Shown: piece by piece, positions 44,931 to 55,705 of the stretch | Layout: every line of letters starts with the position of its first letter | Position numbering within the stretch: position 1 is the stretch's first letter | Source: Prorocentrum cordatum | Lineage: Eukaryota > Sar > Dinophyceae > Prorocentrales > Prorocentraceae | Reading direction: 5' to 3' | DNA: 64,000 bases | NCBI GenBank assembly: GCA_963575745.1 | Contig: CAUYUJ010016137.1 | Location: 116,001 to 180,000 of the forward strand | Made by a program: the position numbers and the translations under genes | Notes under the pieces: generated by a model | The model's database searches: none | The model's input: only the letters and a program-made list of their open reading frames with translations | Told to the model about the DNA's origin: nothing

Positions 44931-45434
44931 ATGAAACGCAAGGCAGAGGACACATGGCGGGATGTCGTTGTCGGGAAAGCAGCGCGCCAAGATGGCACGA
45001 GCATGTGGGTGCTCTGCGCGACGGGCGGGCTGTGCCGAAGTCACGAGGGGGCAGCGGGATTTGCCCTGGAATGCGAGGAGCTCTATGTTTCCTTTGGCGG
45101 CGAGGAAAGCCTAGAAGCCTTCGTGCCCGTCGGAAAGCACCGCCTGTGGATGCTCAAGGTGGTCGGTGGTCTCAGTGCCGTGAGGGGCGCCTTGAACGAA
45201 ACGACCATGTTAGAGCAATTGCTTGGGAAGCTTCGCGCCGGAGAAGGAGACAACGTGGATGAAGCGGCGACTCCTGTGAAAAAAGGCCCCCGCAGCAGCG
45301 GGGGTTGCAGCGGGAGCTTCCGCAGCAGCGGGAGAAAAAGGTCGGGGTCCCATGGCGGATCTCTTCGGAACCGCGAAGGGCGCATCGAAAGCGAAGAAAG
45401 TGGCGGCGCGAGGCCAACCGGAGAACACCCATGA
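44931..45434 (+). CDS. Small unknown protein, intact copy
   Basis: A 167-residue frame from ATG 44931 (MKRKAEDTWRDVVVGKAARQ), through SLEAFVPVGKHRLWMLKVVG and ALNETTMLEQLLGKLRAGEG. The last 50 residues are Gly/Ser/Arg-rich and include two palindromes (45290, 45320) read as R-S-S-G-G. The first about 110 residues are the conserved part, because they match the broken copy at 43017. The tail differs through small indels. Basic start and end suggest nucleic-acid contact. No family is recognised. Confidence 0.6.
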   Translation: MKRKAEDTWRDVVVGKAARQDGTSMWVLCATGGLCRSHEGAAGFALECEELYVSFGGEESLEAFVPVGKHRLWMLKVVGGLSAVRGALNETTMLEQLLGKLRAGEGDNVDEAATPVKKGPRSSGGCSGSFRSSGRKRSGSHGGSLRNREGRIESEESGGARPTGEHP

Positions 45435-46358
45435 GAAACAGAAAGGGTTTTCTCGAGGCACGCTCTGCCTCTCGCTCCGTGCGGCCGTCTTGGCTGCTGG
45501 CAGCTGGGCGGCTCTGGGCGGCGTCGGGCCTCCGCTGACCGATTGCAAGATGTATGTATGTATATCTTGTATATGTATGGTGTGTCGACGTATATGTACA
45601 TATATACATATATATGTATATGTATGTATGTATATATATATATAACACGGACGCAACTGAGAGTCGATGGGGGGAGGGGGCCCGGCCCGCGGCCTAGGGC
45701 GGGGCCCGAGGCTCTGGGACAGGACCCAGGGCCTCATCATCGTAGGGTGCTCATCATTCTCATCATCGCTATGATGGTGGGGGAGGAGGAGGACAGCTAC
45801 CAACTGCGCGTTGGCGCCACCGCCGCTCCCCCGCGCCCGCTGGCGCACCCGCAGTGCGGCTGCGGGAGGGGCTGCGCCTCAATTCCTGCAGGGGCGGCCT
45901 GCAGGAATGTTTCACTTTTGGCGTCTTGTATAAACGCCCGAGCGGCCCACCCTTTTTTGGGGGGGCTGTCAGTTCACGAGGGAGGAGGAGACCATCAACA
46001 TCCCCCGTGCCGCGTTCGCCTTCCCTCGACGACGATGTCGACGACTTCCCGCGTTCTGGCTGAAAGGCGGGCCCAATTCCCCTCGATCGGGCCGCTTGTT
46101 TTCTGGGGGGTGTTCTCGGAGTCGTTCGGGCCGTTCGTTCGTGCGTGCGTGCTTCTGGACTTTCCTGCGCGTCGTTCGGGCCGCTCGTCCTGGCGTGAGT
46201 CGTTCGGGCCCCTCCTCACCAGCCCATCTCACAGCAGCAACTCTCGCGAAGCATGCCGACAGTCGTGTTTTTTTCAGGCGTGTGTCCGCTGGGCCCCGCA
46301 TATCTCCCCTGTTCCTCCTTCCTCCCGCCCCCTTGTACATCCTCCTTGTGGGGGGATG
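45435..46358. other. Copy-specific insert, TATG microsatellite
   Basis: Replaces the segment that carries the 145-residue gene in copy 1. Holds a TATG/TATA run (45547-45645) and mixed sequence with no convincing gene. Confidence 0.55.
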
Positions 46359-46762
46359 CGGCCGTTTGCTTGCCCTGAGGCGCTGGGCTCGAGACAAGAG
46401 GGCGGCCGCGTGTGCGCGCGCATGGCTTCGGCCTCATGGCCGCCGCAGCCGCTCCGCCCCCAGGCCCAGGAGACGCTCGCCCTGCAAACGCGCCTCTGCG
46501 GGTCGGGCACGACCGCGAGGCCAACGAATTTGTTGAGTTTTGGTAGCAACAAGACAAAACGAAAGACCCAGACAGAGTGCTCATGAACCCACGGAAACTA
46601 AAGGGGACAATATTCGGATTCGGGTACGTTATGCGCCGCAGCAGCGGCGCGGCTTGCCATTATGAATCTGGCAAAGGCATTTGTGAGAAGATTCATTTAT
46701 GCTCGCAGTGGCCGTGTCCCAGCGACCACCGTCTGGCGGGCGGTTCTGTGGACTACAATAAG
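46359..46762 (+). repeat. 2-kb tandem duplication, 3' part of copy 2
   Basis: Matches 44373-44785 closely (GCGGCCGTTTGCTTGCCCTG to GTGGACTACAA). Confidence 0.9.
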
Positions 46763-47434
46763 TGGTCAGACTTGCAAGCGCCCTAGCATTTAGTGCATTG
46801 CGCGGACGGGTGGCCCGCAGGGGCTGGGGCCCCCGCAGCAGCGGAGGCGCCGGCCGAGGCGTGCGAGGTCCCTGCTGAAGCGGCAGCGGAGCCGTGGGTG
46901 GGCCCTGCTGAAGGCCCCGCAGCAGCGGGGCCGTCAGCGGAGGCGTGCGTGGCCCCTGCTGAAGTGGCAGCGGAGCCGTACGTGGGCTCTTCTGACGGCC
47001 CCGCAGCAGCGGGTGCGTCAGCGGAAGCGCGCGTGGCCCCTCCTGAAGCGGCGGCGGCACCGTGCGCGTGCCCTTCTGAAGGCCCCGCAACAGCGGAGGC
47101 GCGCGTAGGTCCTGCTGGCGCGCATGGCGCCGACGCTATCGCCGAGGCCGCTTCCGCAGTGGAGGCTGCCCTGAAGGACTCCGCGGCAACAGCAGCCCTC
47201 TCAACAAAGGGGGTTGCCCCTGTCGCTTCCCCCCAACCCGCCCCGCTCGCTGTTCGCGACATAGCGGAACCCGTGCTTACAGGGGCGGAGATTGCTGCAG
47301 TGACCGCCTTTGAAAAGACAGCCGCGAATGCAGGCGCTGCGGCTGCCCCGCCCGCGCCGGCAGGGGCACTTTCAGAACAAGGCCAGAGGTGCTTCGAGAA
47401 AATTGATGAAGTCGTCGCGCGCTATTCGCGGAAG

Positions 47435-47499
47435 GCCGGGGGGGGGGCCGAGAGTGGATAGGGTATTCTGCTTTCGTAATCTTTGCACTTCTGCGGAAG
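47435..47499 (+). other. Proposed 65-nt GC-AG intron
   Basis: GCGGAAGG occurs at both boundaries (47428-47435 and 47493-47500). Removing the sequence between joins two frames in phase 0 and removes a G-run and stops. Short introns with non-GT donors and matching boundary repeats are known in dinoflagellates. Confidence 0.55.
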
Positions 47500-47877
47500 G
47501 TGCGCGTCTACGCGTGGGAAGGACGGAACAGAGTCGACCTTTGCAAAGCTGTGTTGCCGCCGTGGAAACTGGAGGAGTTAACCCGCGAGCCTGCGGCGGA
47601 CGCGATCGCGCGTTGCGCCGTCCCCCGAGATTCGGGGCCTCCGGACTGGGCCCCCGTGTCGGAGGAGTACCCTTTGATTCTATGCAATCATTTGATCGCA
47701 GGCGTCTCCACAGACTTTGTGGACATCACGGGAGATGTTTCGACGGTGGACGGTTTCTATTCTGCTCTCGGTGCGTTCGTCGTGTCCACAGTCGCAGACG
47801 GGGACTGCGGTTTGGATTGCACGTTGCGGATGACCCAGGAGGTTTCCACGCGAGAGTCTCGCAGGGAGCTCCGCCAG

Positions 47878-48050
47878 GACAGTTGCTCTCTCCGACCACC
47901 CTGATCCTTCGCTTCCATCTCTGCTGCCCCCACATGCTCTCCCCCTCCTTCCCTCCCATTTTTCCTTCATGCCTCTCCCATCGCGCCCCCCTCTCCCCTC
48001 GTGGCCCCCCCGCCGAGTCCCCTTGCCCCCCCTCCATGCCCGCCTGTCAG
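47878..48050 (+). other. Proposed 173-nt intron
   Basis: The left boundary CCAG|GACAG and right boundary GTCAG|GAAAT share CAGGA. The second half is strongly pyrimidine-rich (47930-48045). Splicing joins RRELRQ to EIADYIVQR in phase 0, which fits an OTU-like fold. Confidence 0.65.
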
Positions 48051-51000
48051 GAAATCGCGGACTACATTGTGCAAAGGGTGCGTCTGGCGCGGTTCCTCGA
48101 CGCGATGGTCCTGACACAAGAAGTCACGCAGGATGACGTCCAGGAGCTTCGTCGCCTGCAGAGCGCCTTAGACGACGAAGAACTTGTCCCGCAGCCTGGC
48201 CACGCCGCCCCCCCGAGAGCACAGGGCGTTGCCGCCGCAGCAGCGGCGGCGCAACCTGAGGACTTGGCAGTGGTGGAAGTCGACGCCGAGGCAGTCTGTC
48301 AGGAGCTCGTGCTAGCCATCCAATGGTGGACAGGACTGGAAGACGCTGCGTGCGCCCTGGACGTAGCTCGGGAGTTGATGCCCGCAGAGCGGGAGGAGCA
48401 GCTCTTGAGGTGCAGGAACCGCGGCTGCGAGCGCAAAGCCCCCGCCCAGAACAAGAAGCGCGTGGTGGTCCCGTCGCTCCTGTGCTCGAGGATGGAGATA
48501 GCGGGTGCTTTCGACGATCGCACGCGCTCTCTAGGCTGGACGCCTGGAGAGCGCTTTCCGTATGGAGGGGCGCGTTCATTCATGGATGCGCGGGACTGGG
48601 GTTCCATGTCCCATACCTCTCTCAGGAAGCGCACGCACGTTGTGCGGCGCTGGCACAAGGCTTTTCTGTCGTCGAAATACGCCTCCGCAGTGGCGGAGGC
48701 TGTTCGGCATCCGCGGGGACACGAGACGCAGCGCGGGCAGGGGCGCCTCCTGAAGTGGAAAGGGCGGAAAAGGATACCACAACAGGGACAGGGGCCAACT
48801 CGAAAATGCCCTTGGCTGCGGCAAGCTCTGTTTGAATGGTGGAGTTCCATTCGGCACTGTGTAGATTGGAAAACTATCAAAAGTGGAATGCGAAGTACCC
48901 AAAGAGAGCCAGCGAAGATAGCAAGGTTCACGCAAAGCATGCTCCAGACCCAAGCGTTGGAGCTCATGGGCGAGTACGTCACGCAGCAGCTGCGGATCGG
49001 GCAGCGGCCCGCCGCCGTGGAGTTGAGGTCGCGCTGGTGGGCCTCCTGGCGCAAGGAATACGGCCTCAGCATGCGGTACCCGAACAGGAAGTACAAGTGC
49101 CCGCTGCCCGTCTTGGAAGAGCGCCTCGAGCGAGGCTGGCTGAACGTGTTCAGGGCACGCGCCGCGTGCGTGCTACTCAACGAGCAGGATCCCGAGATGG
49201 AGAACTTCGACCAGTCGCCTTTCCACCACAATGAAACAGGATCAGCTGGCGTGAGGACCCTCGCAGTAGCGGGGGTCGAAGTGCCACTGGTGGAGTGCCA
49301 CGGCGCGGTGCGGGAGCGGTGGGCGGCCAATTTCATGACAATGAGCGACAAGGATCGATGGAGTGCATGTTCAAGGCGGAGGGGGGAGGAGAGAAGTTGA
49401 GGCCGCGCCTGCTCGAACACCTTCGGCGCCGAGGGTTCGGCAGATGGGTGTCGGCGACCACCAGCGCCAAGGGGTCTTACCGGACACCGTGCGTGCTCGC
49501 GTACCTGGACCGCCACCTCCCTCATCTGCCAGAGCCTCCGCAGCAGCGGGAGTGGAGAATTATGATGGCGGGTGGTCATGGCCCTCACTTGTCCCCGCTT
49601 GTGAGTAAGCTATGTTGGTCTCGAGGGTACGCGTTCATCCCGCACGGGGGCGGCGCAACCCCAATCCTCCAAACTGTGGACACACATCTGAATCAACACG
49701 CCAAGCGCGAGTACATGAAGAGAGAAGGAGCGGCGCTGCTGAGAGCCATGAGGCTGGGCCAGTGCGTCCCACAGCTGGACAAGTTAGAATGCATTGACTT
49801 GATGGTGGAAGTGATGTCACAAATGGGTCTTCACTTGGCTGCGGCAGAGGGGTACTGGGAAACAGGTTTCAAGGCAAATCTGCGGGATGCGGACTTGGAC
49901 GCGCGCATATGCAAGGAGGCGGGCCATTTCTGGAGAAAGTTGAGGATGCGTGAGAAGGTCGCCGCCGCAGTAGCGGAGGTCGAAGAAGAGGCGCAGGCGG
50001 CGCGCTTGAGATGGACCTACAAAGACATCATGCGATTGGTTCTCCCGCGCCCTCGACGCGGCCACTGCGACGACGTGTTCGCAAACCTTGGAGACGACGC
50101 GGCTCTGGGCGAGGGCGACAAGATTTGGCATGGCATGGAGGGGGCGGAAGACGCAAACGAGGGTCTCCGCAGCAGCGGGGGCACTGAGGGTGGCAATTCC
50201 GTCGACGCCCTCGAAGGAGATGAAGATGATGGGAGCGAGGGCGACGACGGGTGGAGCGCCGCTGGCGAGTTTGACTACGGATGGGCCAATCAAAGCCTCA
50301 ACGCAGCAGCGGCGGGGGAGAGCGCGCTGGAGGCGCCGCCTGGCCTGTCGACGTCTCGCATGGAAACCGCGGAGCAGACGTCTGACTTGACGAGAACGTA
50401 TTCGTCGATCGCTGAGGAGTTGCGCAGCTGGGGCGACATCGCGGGGGCCACGTTCATGGAGACGCAATTACGGAAAGAACGGAGGCGAGTGCGTGAAGTG
50501 TCGAAGGAAGATCCCGGGGTTCAGCGGGCCCTCGCAGCATACGAGGACGCCCGCGAGGCGACGCTCAGAAACGAGAAACGACAGCGGGATGTCGAGGCGC
50601 GGCGCAGAGAATAGCTAACCCGCCTGGGGGGCGACGTAAAGAAAGCGCGCAAGCTGCTGAGGACACAGCAAGCCAAACTCTTAGACGCAGAGGCAGCCAT
50701 AGATATCAAACACAGGATGAAGCATGCCGGGTTATCCGAGCTGGGCGCGGGCCTTCGCAGCTGCGGAGGCGCGGCGGGTCGAACGTCGAGGTGCGACGCG
50801 CTGAATCGCCTGGCGGGGTTGGGTTCTGGGCTTTCTGCAGCTCAGCGGTCAGATTTTGAGTGGTTTCGGCGGGAATGGGACGCCGCTGGCATGGAGGACT
50901 TCGGTGGAAAGTGGCCGGAGACGTTTGCCACGCGGTTGCAGAACGTCATAGACGAGTACTTGGGAGGCAACCCGAGAGCTTTCAGCATGTTTACGCACAG

Positions 51001-51064
51001 TGAGACGCGACGCCGTCTGTCTGGCTCCCTGGCGCGTGCGCCCCCTGCAGCTGGGGGCCTCTGA

Positions 51065-52059
<995 letters not shown>

Positions 52060-54147
52060 ATGGCCGCGGCCAGCAGCAGCAGCAGCAGCCCATTGGGCCC
52101 CGCAGCAGCGGGGCCTCGGGGCCGACTGTCGGCAGTGTATACAGCGAAATCTGGGAAGGTTCGGCGACCTGTGGGTGGTCAGGCAGAACCCTGGAAGGGT
52201 CCTTGGGCCCTTGTGCCAGAGGGCGCCCCCGCAGCAGCGGGGGCTGCGCCGCCTGGCGTTTCAAGCTCAGCAGCGGCGGCGCGATCAGAAGTTTCTACGA
52301 TGCGCACCCGCCCAGGCGACTCGGCGGTGGATCCGAGCGATGACGAAGAGCCTCAGGAAGAGCGGCGCGATCAGCCGGCCTTTGGGGGCTGCGCGCCGCC
52401 CGACGACGTCGAGCGGCGCAAGTGCGTTCTTCGCGACACCGTCCCGCTCCAGTTCTTCTGCGAAAGTAGAGCGGCTGACGTGAACAGGCAGCGGAACGAC
52501 AACGTGGGCAACCTTTCCGTCCTGTTCGGGAACTGGGGCCCCATGCCGAGCGAGACCAACCACGCGGACCAGCGGCGGAGACTTGAGTTGCAGCTGCGGC
52601 ATTGCCCTGCTCTCGCGGCGTGCCTTGCGGAATGCGAGGAGCAGATGGAGGCAATCCTACAGCGGCCAGGGAAACCACCGCCGCTGCAGGCGGACGCCCC
52701 CGCAGCAGCGGGGGCGTCAGCAGCGGGGGGCCAAAGCAGCAGCGGTGGGCCTTTTGTCGCCCCCGCAGCAGCGATGGCGACAGCAAGAGGAAGTCGTGCT
52801 GCGAGTGTTGGCGATTGCCAACAGCTCCAGAATCGACCAGTGTACGAATACTTGACCCTGCGCGGGCGTGAGGACAAGTCCTTGTGCATCGCTGCGCGCG
52901 CAAATCTGTGCCGCGGAATGCGGCTGCTCCACTGGGAAAGGAGTGTCGACGGCCACTACAAAACTGCAAAAGGGAACAAGATGGAAGCGTTCTCGAGGAT
53001 CATGGTGGTTGAGGTCTACTTCGATCAAACCTACGCCCACTTCGGCTCGAAAGTGCGGGCGCGCGCGGTGCGCCTCCACCGCGACGCGGCGAAAGCTTCC
53101 AAAGGCTTTGAGGAGGCTCGCAAGACGTGGCGGCGGAGGCTAGCGGCCATCTTGCAGGAGAACAACGTTGGCATCCTTTGTGGGGATTTCAACATGGCGC
53201 TCACACAGGCGCTGCCGAGTCTTCGGGGTCTAGGCTTGCGATTGGAGACGGCAGAAGCGTACTTCTGGCACGGATTGGACGGCACTCCGTGCTTGGGCAG
53301 CTGCGGCATCTTCGTTCTCAACAGGCCTGGCGAGTACACCCTGCGCTGGCCGCTGAGCGCCGTGCGCGACAGAGACGAGACGGGGTTGCTCTTCGCACGC
53401 AAGTCGGTGATCGGTGAGATCGGGCACCGTAACAGAAGCAAGGCAGAGGCCCCCGCAGCAGCGGGGGCCCCCACCAGCCCATCATCGGAGCCGGCGCACT
53501 GGCACCACTGCCAGGAAGGAGGCCCTGGGACGCCTTACGATCGCTACTACCCGAAAAAAGACGCCCGCGAGCACCTCCAGGATTTACTGACTCAGTCAGA
53601 GGAATGCCAACGCAAGATCCAAGAGAAGGAGCGTGAGAAACTGAGGCGCGCCGAGGCTGAGGCTAGAAGGGACCACCGCTTCTCTAGTAATCGCGAGGTG
53701 ACCCTCTTCCGCGCGTTGCAGAAAACGTCCCCGCCGAAGACCGTGGAGGTGGAGGGGCGCTGGCACGGCGGCGCCCACTGCCCTCTCCTGTTCCAAATGC
53801 GCATGGCCAGCTCGCGTTCGCAGGGAAGGAAGCAGGAGAGAAACGAAGAGAAGAAGGACAGGCGCGCCCAGAAACAGCAAGCAGCTGCGCTCCAGGGCGC
53901 CGCAGCAGCGGCGCCCGAGCAGCACGGGCCCGAGCGCCAGGCACCAGAGCAGCACCGCGAGAGGGACGAGCAAGACGAGCGCGCCCAACAGGCGTGGCGC
54001 CCACCAAGATGGGCAGACGAAAACGCGGACGACGGCCGCGACTGGCCCGCGGCTGGCGATGGAAGGTCGCGGCGGGGGGTTGAAAGGGGGGGGGGAGGGA
54101 GAGGGGGGGTGGAGCACGGGGAGGGCAGGAGGGAGGAGAGGGAATGA
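52060..54147 (+). CDS. EEP-superfamily nuclease-like protein
   Basis: A 695-residue frame from ATG 52060. The endonuclease/exonuclease/phosphatase fold (AP endonuclease, DNase I, LINE endonuclease) is suggested by three landmarks in order. They are NVGNLSVLFGNWG (Asn148 and following, the usual strand with a catalytic Asn), ILCGDFNMAL (GDFN, residues 375-378, the family's most constant motif) and GGAHCPLLF (His573, in place of the usual SDHxP). DSCGIF-like SCGIFVL lies between. The first 110 residues are low complexity with two palindromes. After the domain comes a charged Gln/Glu/Arg-rich coiled tail (QEKEREKLRRAEAEARRDHR). Palindromes at 52229, 52700, 52763, 53453 and 53900 are read in frame without breaking it. 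It follows the transposase-like gene, so a role in cutting or copying the element is plausible but inferred. Confidence 0.65.
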   Translation: MAAASSSSSSPLGPAAAGPRGRLSAVYTAKSGKVRRPVGGQAEPWKGPWALVPEGAPAAAGAAPPGVSSSAAAARSEVSTMRTRPGDSAVDPSDDEEPQEERRDQPAFGGCAPPDDVERRKCVLRDTVPLQFFCESRAADVNRQRNDNVGNLSVLFGNWGPMPSETNHADQRRRLELQLRHCPALAACLAECEEQMEAILQRPGKPPPLQADAPAAAGASAAGGQSSSGGPFVAPAAAMATARGSRAASVGDCQQLQNRPVYEYLTLRGREDKSLCIAARANLCRGMRLLHWERSVDGHYKTAKGNKMEAFSRIMVVEVYFDQTYAHFGSKVRARAVRLHRDAAKASKGFEEARKTWRRRLAAILQENNVGILCGDFNMALTQALPSLRGLGLRLETAEAYFWHGLDGTPCLGSCGIFVLNRPGEYTLRWPLSAVRDRDETGLLFARKSVIGEIGHRNRSKAEAPAAAGAPTSPSSEPAHWHHCQEGGPGTPYDRYYPKKDAREHLQDLLTQSEECQRKIQEKEREKLRRAEAEARRDHRFSSNREVTLFRALQKTSPPKTVEVEGRWHGGAHCPLLFQMRMASSRSQGRKQERNEEKKDRRAQKQQAAALQGAAAAAPEQHGPERQAPEQHRERDEQDERAQQAWRPPRWADENADDGRDWPAAGDGRSRRGVERGGGGRGGVEHGEGRREERE

Positions 54148-54212
54148 GGAATAGGCTGAGCAGGACGAGGGATGACATAAGGAAATGAGTGTCGGGAAGG
54201 GGCGGGAGTTGA

Positions 54213-54644
54213 CAGGAAGGGGATAATTATAGAAATAATTACTCATCACCCCCAAGGTGGCAGCCGACCCCGCAGTGGCCATCTCCAGGGCCTGCGCCGC
54301 TGGAGCAGCGAGGGCAAGGGTTGCAAGAGCAGCAGCCGCGGAGGCCACAGACGCCATGGCAGCAACCAACAGACGGGGAGTGGCGCAGGGATGAGTGGTG
54401 GCGCACCAGGGAGGGCGAGGAGCGCGAGTGGCAACAGCCGAGCGGCGAGGCTTCCTCGCTGCAGGACCGCAGGGTCGACTCCGCCTGGCGCGACATGCAA
54501 GTTGCATTCGGCAGCGACCAACGCCCCAGTGACTGGTGGAGCAGCCACAGTGGGTGGAGTAGCGGCCAGGGGCACTGGGAGGCCACGAATTGGAGGTGGG
54601 TCGAACACCCCCCCGAGACCAATCCCTGGGAAGAACTTAGCTGA
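54213..54644 (+). CDS. Trp/Gln/Pro-rich exon, start unknown
   Basis: Open frame ending TGA at 54644 without an ATG, so it is probably a terminal exon whose start lies upstream or is lost. It begins DNYRNNYSSPPRWQPTPQW and ends DWWSSHSGWSSGQGHWEATN followed by RWVEHPPETNPWEELS. The Trp spacing recalls the small protein at 31126 at the other end of the element. No family is recognised. Confidence 0.4.
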   Translation, partial: QEGDNYRNNYSSPPRWQPTPQWPSPGPAPLEQRGQGLQEQQPRRPQTPWQQPTDGEWRRDEWWRTREGEEREWQQPSGEASSLQDRRVDSAWRDMQVAFGSDQRPSDWWSSHSGWSSGQGHWEATNWRWVEHPPETNPWEELS

Positions 54645-54659
54645 ACCATCGCACAGGAG

Positions 54660-54730
54660 CCGCCCCTCCGCAGCAGCGGAGGGAGGCCTCATCGGCCGAA
54701 CGTCGACCCTCCGCAGCAGCGGAGGCCTTG
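54660..54730 (+). repeat. Pair of AGCA palindromes downstream of last exon
   Basis: Two palindromes 43 bases apart (cores 54668 and 54711) with CCCTCCGC/GCGGAGGG-type stems lie just after the last stop codon, where they cannot be explained as protein-coding repeats. Confidence 0.85.
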
Positions 54731-54939
54731 CCAATGCATCGTGAGCGGCGGCGGCTCGCGCGCGCCGTCGTGCTCGGCGACCGCTGCCCGAGAGGAGAAG
54801 GAAAAAGAAACGGTGTTTTCATCGGTGCTGTCGTTGCCTCCTCTCCTTCATCGTTTTCTTTTCCCTCCCCCTCCAATCCCCCATCCCGCCATCACATTTT
54901 ATCGTCTCCAATCGTATCGGGAACTCCCGTGGCAGAAGA

Positions 54940-55140
54940 GCACCCAGAACGAGGTCCTCCGTGACAGAGGGGGGGCATCTTAGGGCCCCTCTGTGACAGA
55001 GGGGGGGCCAAAAAACAAATGATCACTTTAATGCGGCTTCTGGATTAGAGCAAGAACCAAACATGATCAACAAATCGTCCCCAGACTATGTGTAAACTAT
55101 GTTAAGCAAATCCCCCTGTGGAGAGACACGCCCGACTTAA
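54940..55140 (-). repeat. Right terminal and subterminal repeats
   Basis: Two palindromes of the CCCTCTGTGACAGAGGG type (about 54956 and 54987), the 30-base block shared in reverse with 30561-30590 (55017-55046), an AT-rich stretch with CCAGACTATGTGTAAACTAT, and the outer repeat ending CACGCCCGAC at 55136. Confidence 0.8.
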
Positions 55141-55148
55141 CACTGACA
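55141..55148. other. Right target-site duplication of giant element
   Basis: CACTGACA, 7/8 identical to the left flank CACTGACG at 30489-30496. Confidence 0.75.
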
Positions 55149-55269
55149 CTGGTGTGCCGTCGATGCTCCTGAGCCTCCATGGCGGCCTGGCGTTCTGGCC
55201 TCGTCGGGCTGGGCGTGCGCCTTACACTGGTCCAGGCCACGCCCATCTCTGGGGCGCGCAGACATGGAT

Positions 55270-55705
55270 CAGCGATCGATGGATTCGGCGCGCAGTCGCC
55301 AAATCCCTGGATCGGGGGAGGTGCCCTCCCCAAAATGCGGCCGGTGCCGCCTCCTCGCTCGGCGGCGGGAACCCGCGAGTTCCCGTAGAAGCGGGGCACG
55401 TCGCGAATCCACGCCCCCATGCATCCATGCTTGCGATCGCCTGACCATCCTGTGCCCTGGTACGCCCTCTTGGCTTGGCCAAGGGACGGGATGCGCTCCC
55501 ATCTGGTGGGCGAATTTCGGGAGCGGCCAAGACGGGGGTGTCCAACAGGGGGGGTGCAAATCATGACTGGCGGCACGTGCGCGGCCCAGCGGGGGGGCCA
55601 GGAACGTAATGAAATAAGAAGAGGCGCCATGAAATCTGGGGAAAGATCATGGCCCACGCCATGATATCCACCTCCCCCTAGTCATCACCCCCCTCTTTGC
55701 CGCGG
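55270..55705 (+). repeat. Interspersed repeats R1 and R5, second copies
   Basis: 55283-55445 matches 2005-2165 and 55505-55700 matches 6070-6245. They are adjacent here and about 4 kb apart at the left of the window, so R1 and R5 may be parts of one larger dispersed repeat. Confidence 0.8.

Larger units (their letters stand above)
46583..51064 (+). pseudogene. OTU-like plus DDE-transposase-like gene
   Basis: Best model: exon 46583-47434 (Cys/His knuckle, then Ala-rich repeats), intron 47435-47499 (GC-AG), exon 47500-47877, intron 47878-48050 (GA...AG with a pyrimidine tract), then 48051-51064. Exon 2 has an OTU-type protease signature (DGDCGLD, Cys at 47807) whose following helix (RRELRQ-EIADYIVQR) is restored by the intron. 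The C-terminal half has a DDE_1/pogo-like nuclease layout: FDQSPFHHNETG (Asp 49209), RERWAANF, MAGGHGPHLSPLVSKLCW, HGGGATPILQTVDTHLNQH (Asp 49679). The usual second catalytic Asp, just before the HLS part, is Gly here (49571-49576). Breaks: a one-base frameshift near 49355, and in-frame TAG at 46784 and 50612, the latter followed at once by a fitting C-terminal domain (DVKKARKLLRTQQAKLLDAE). Probably the element's mobility protein, likely inactive as read. Confidence 0.65.
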
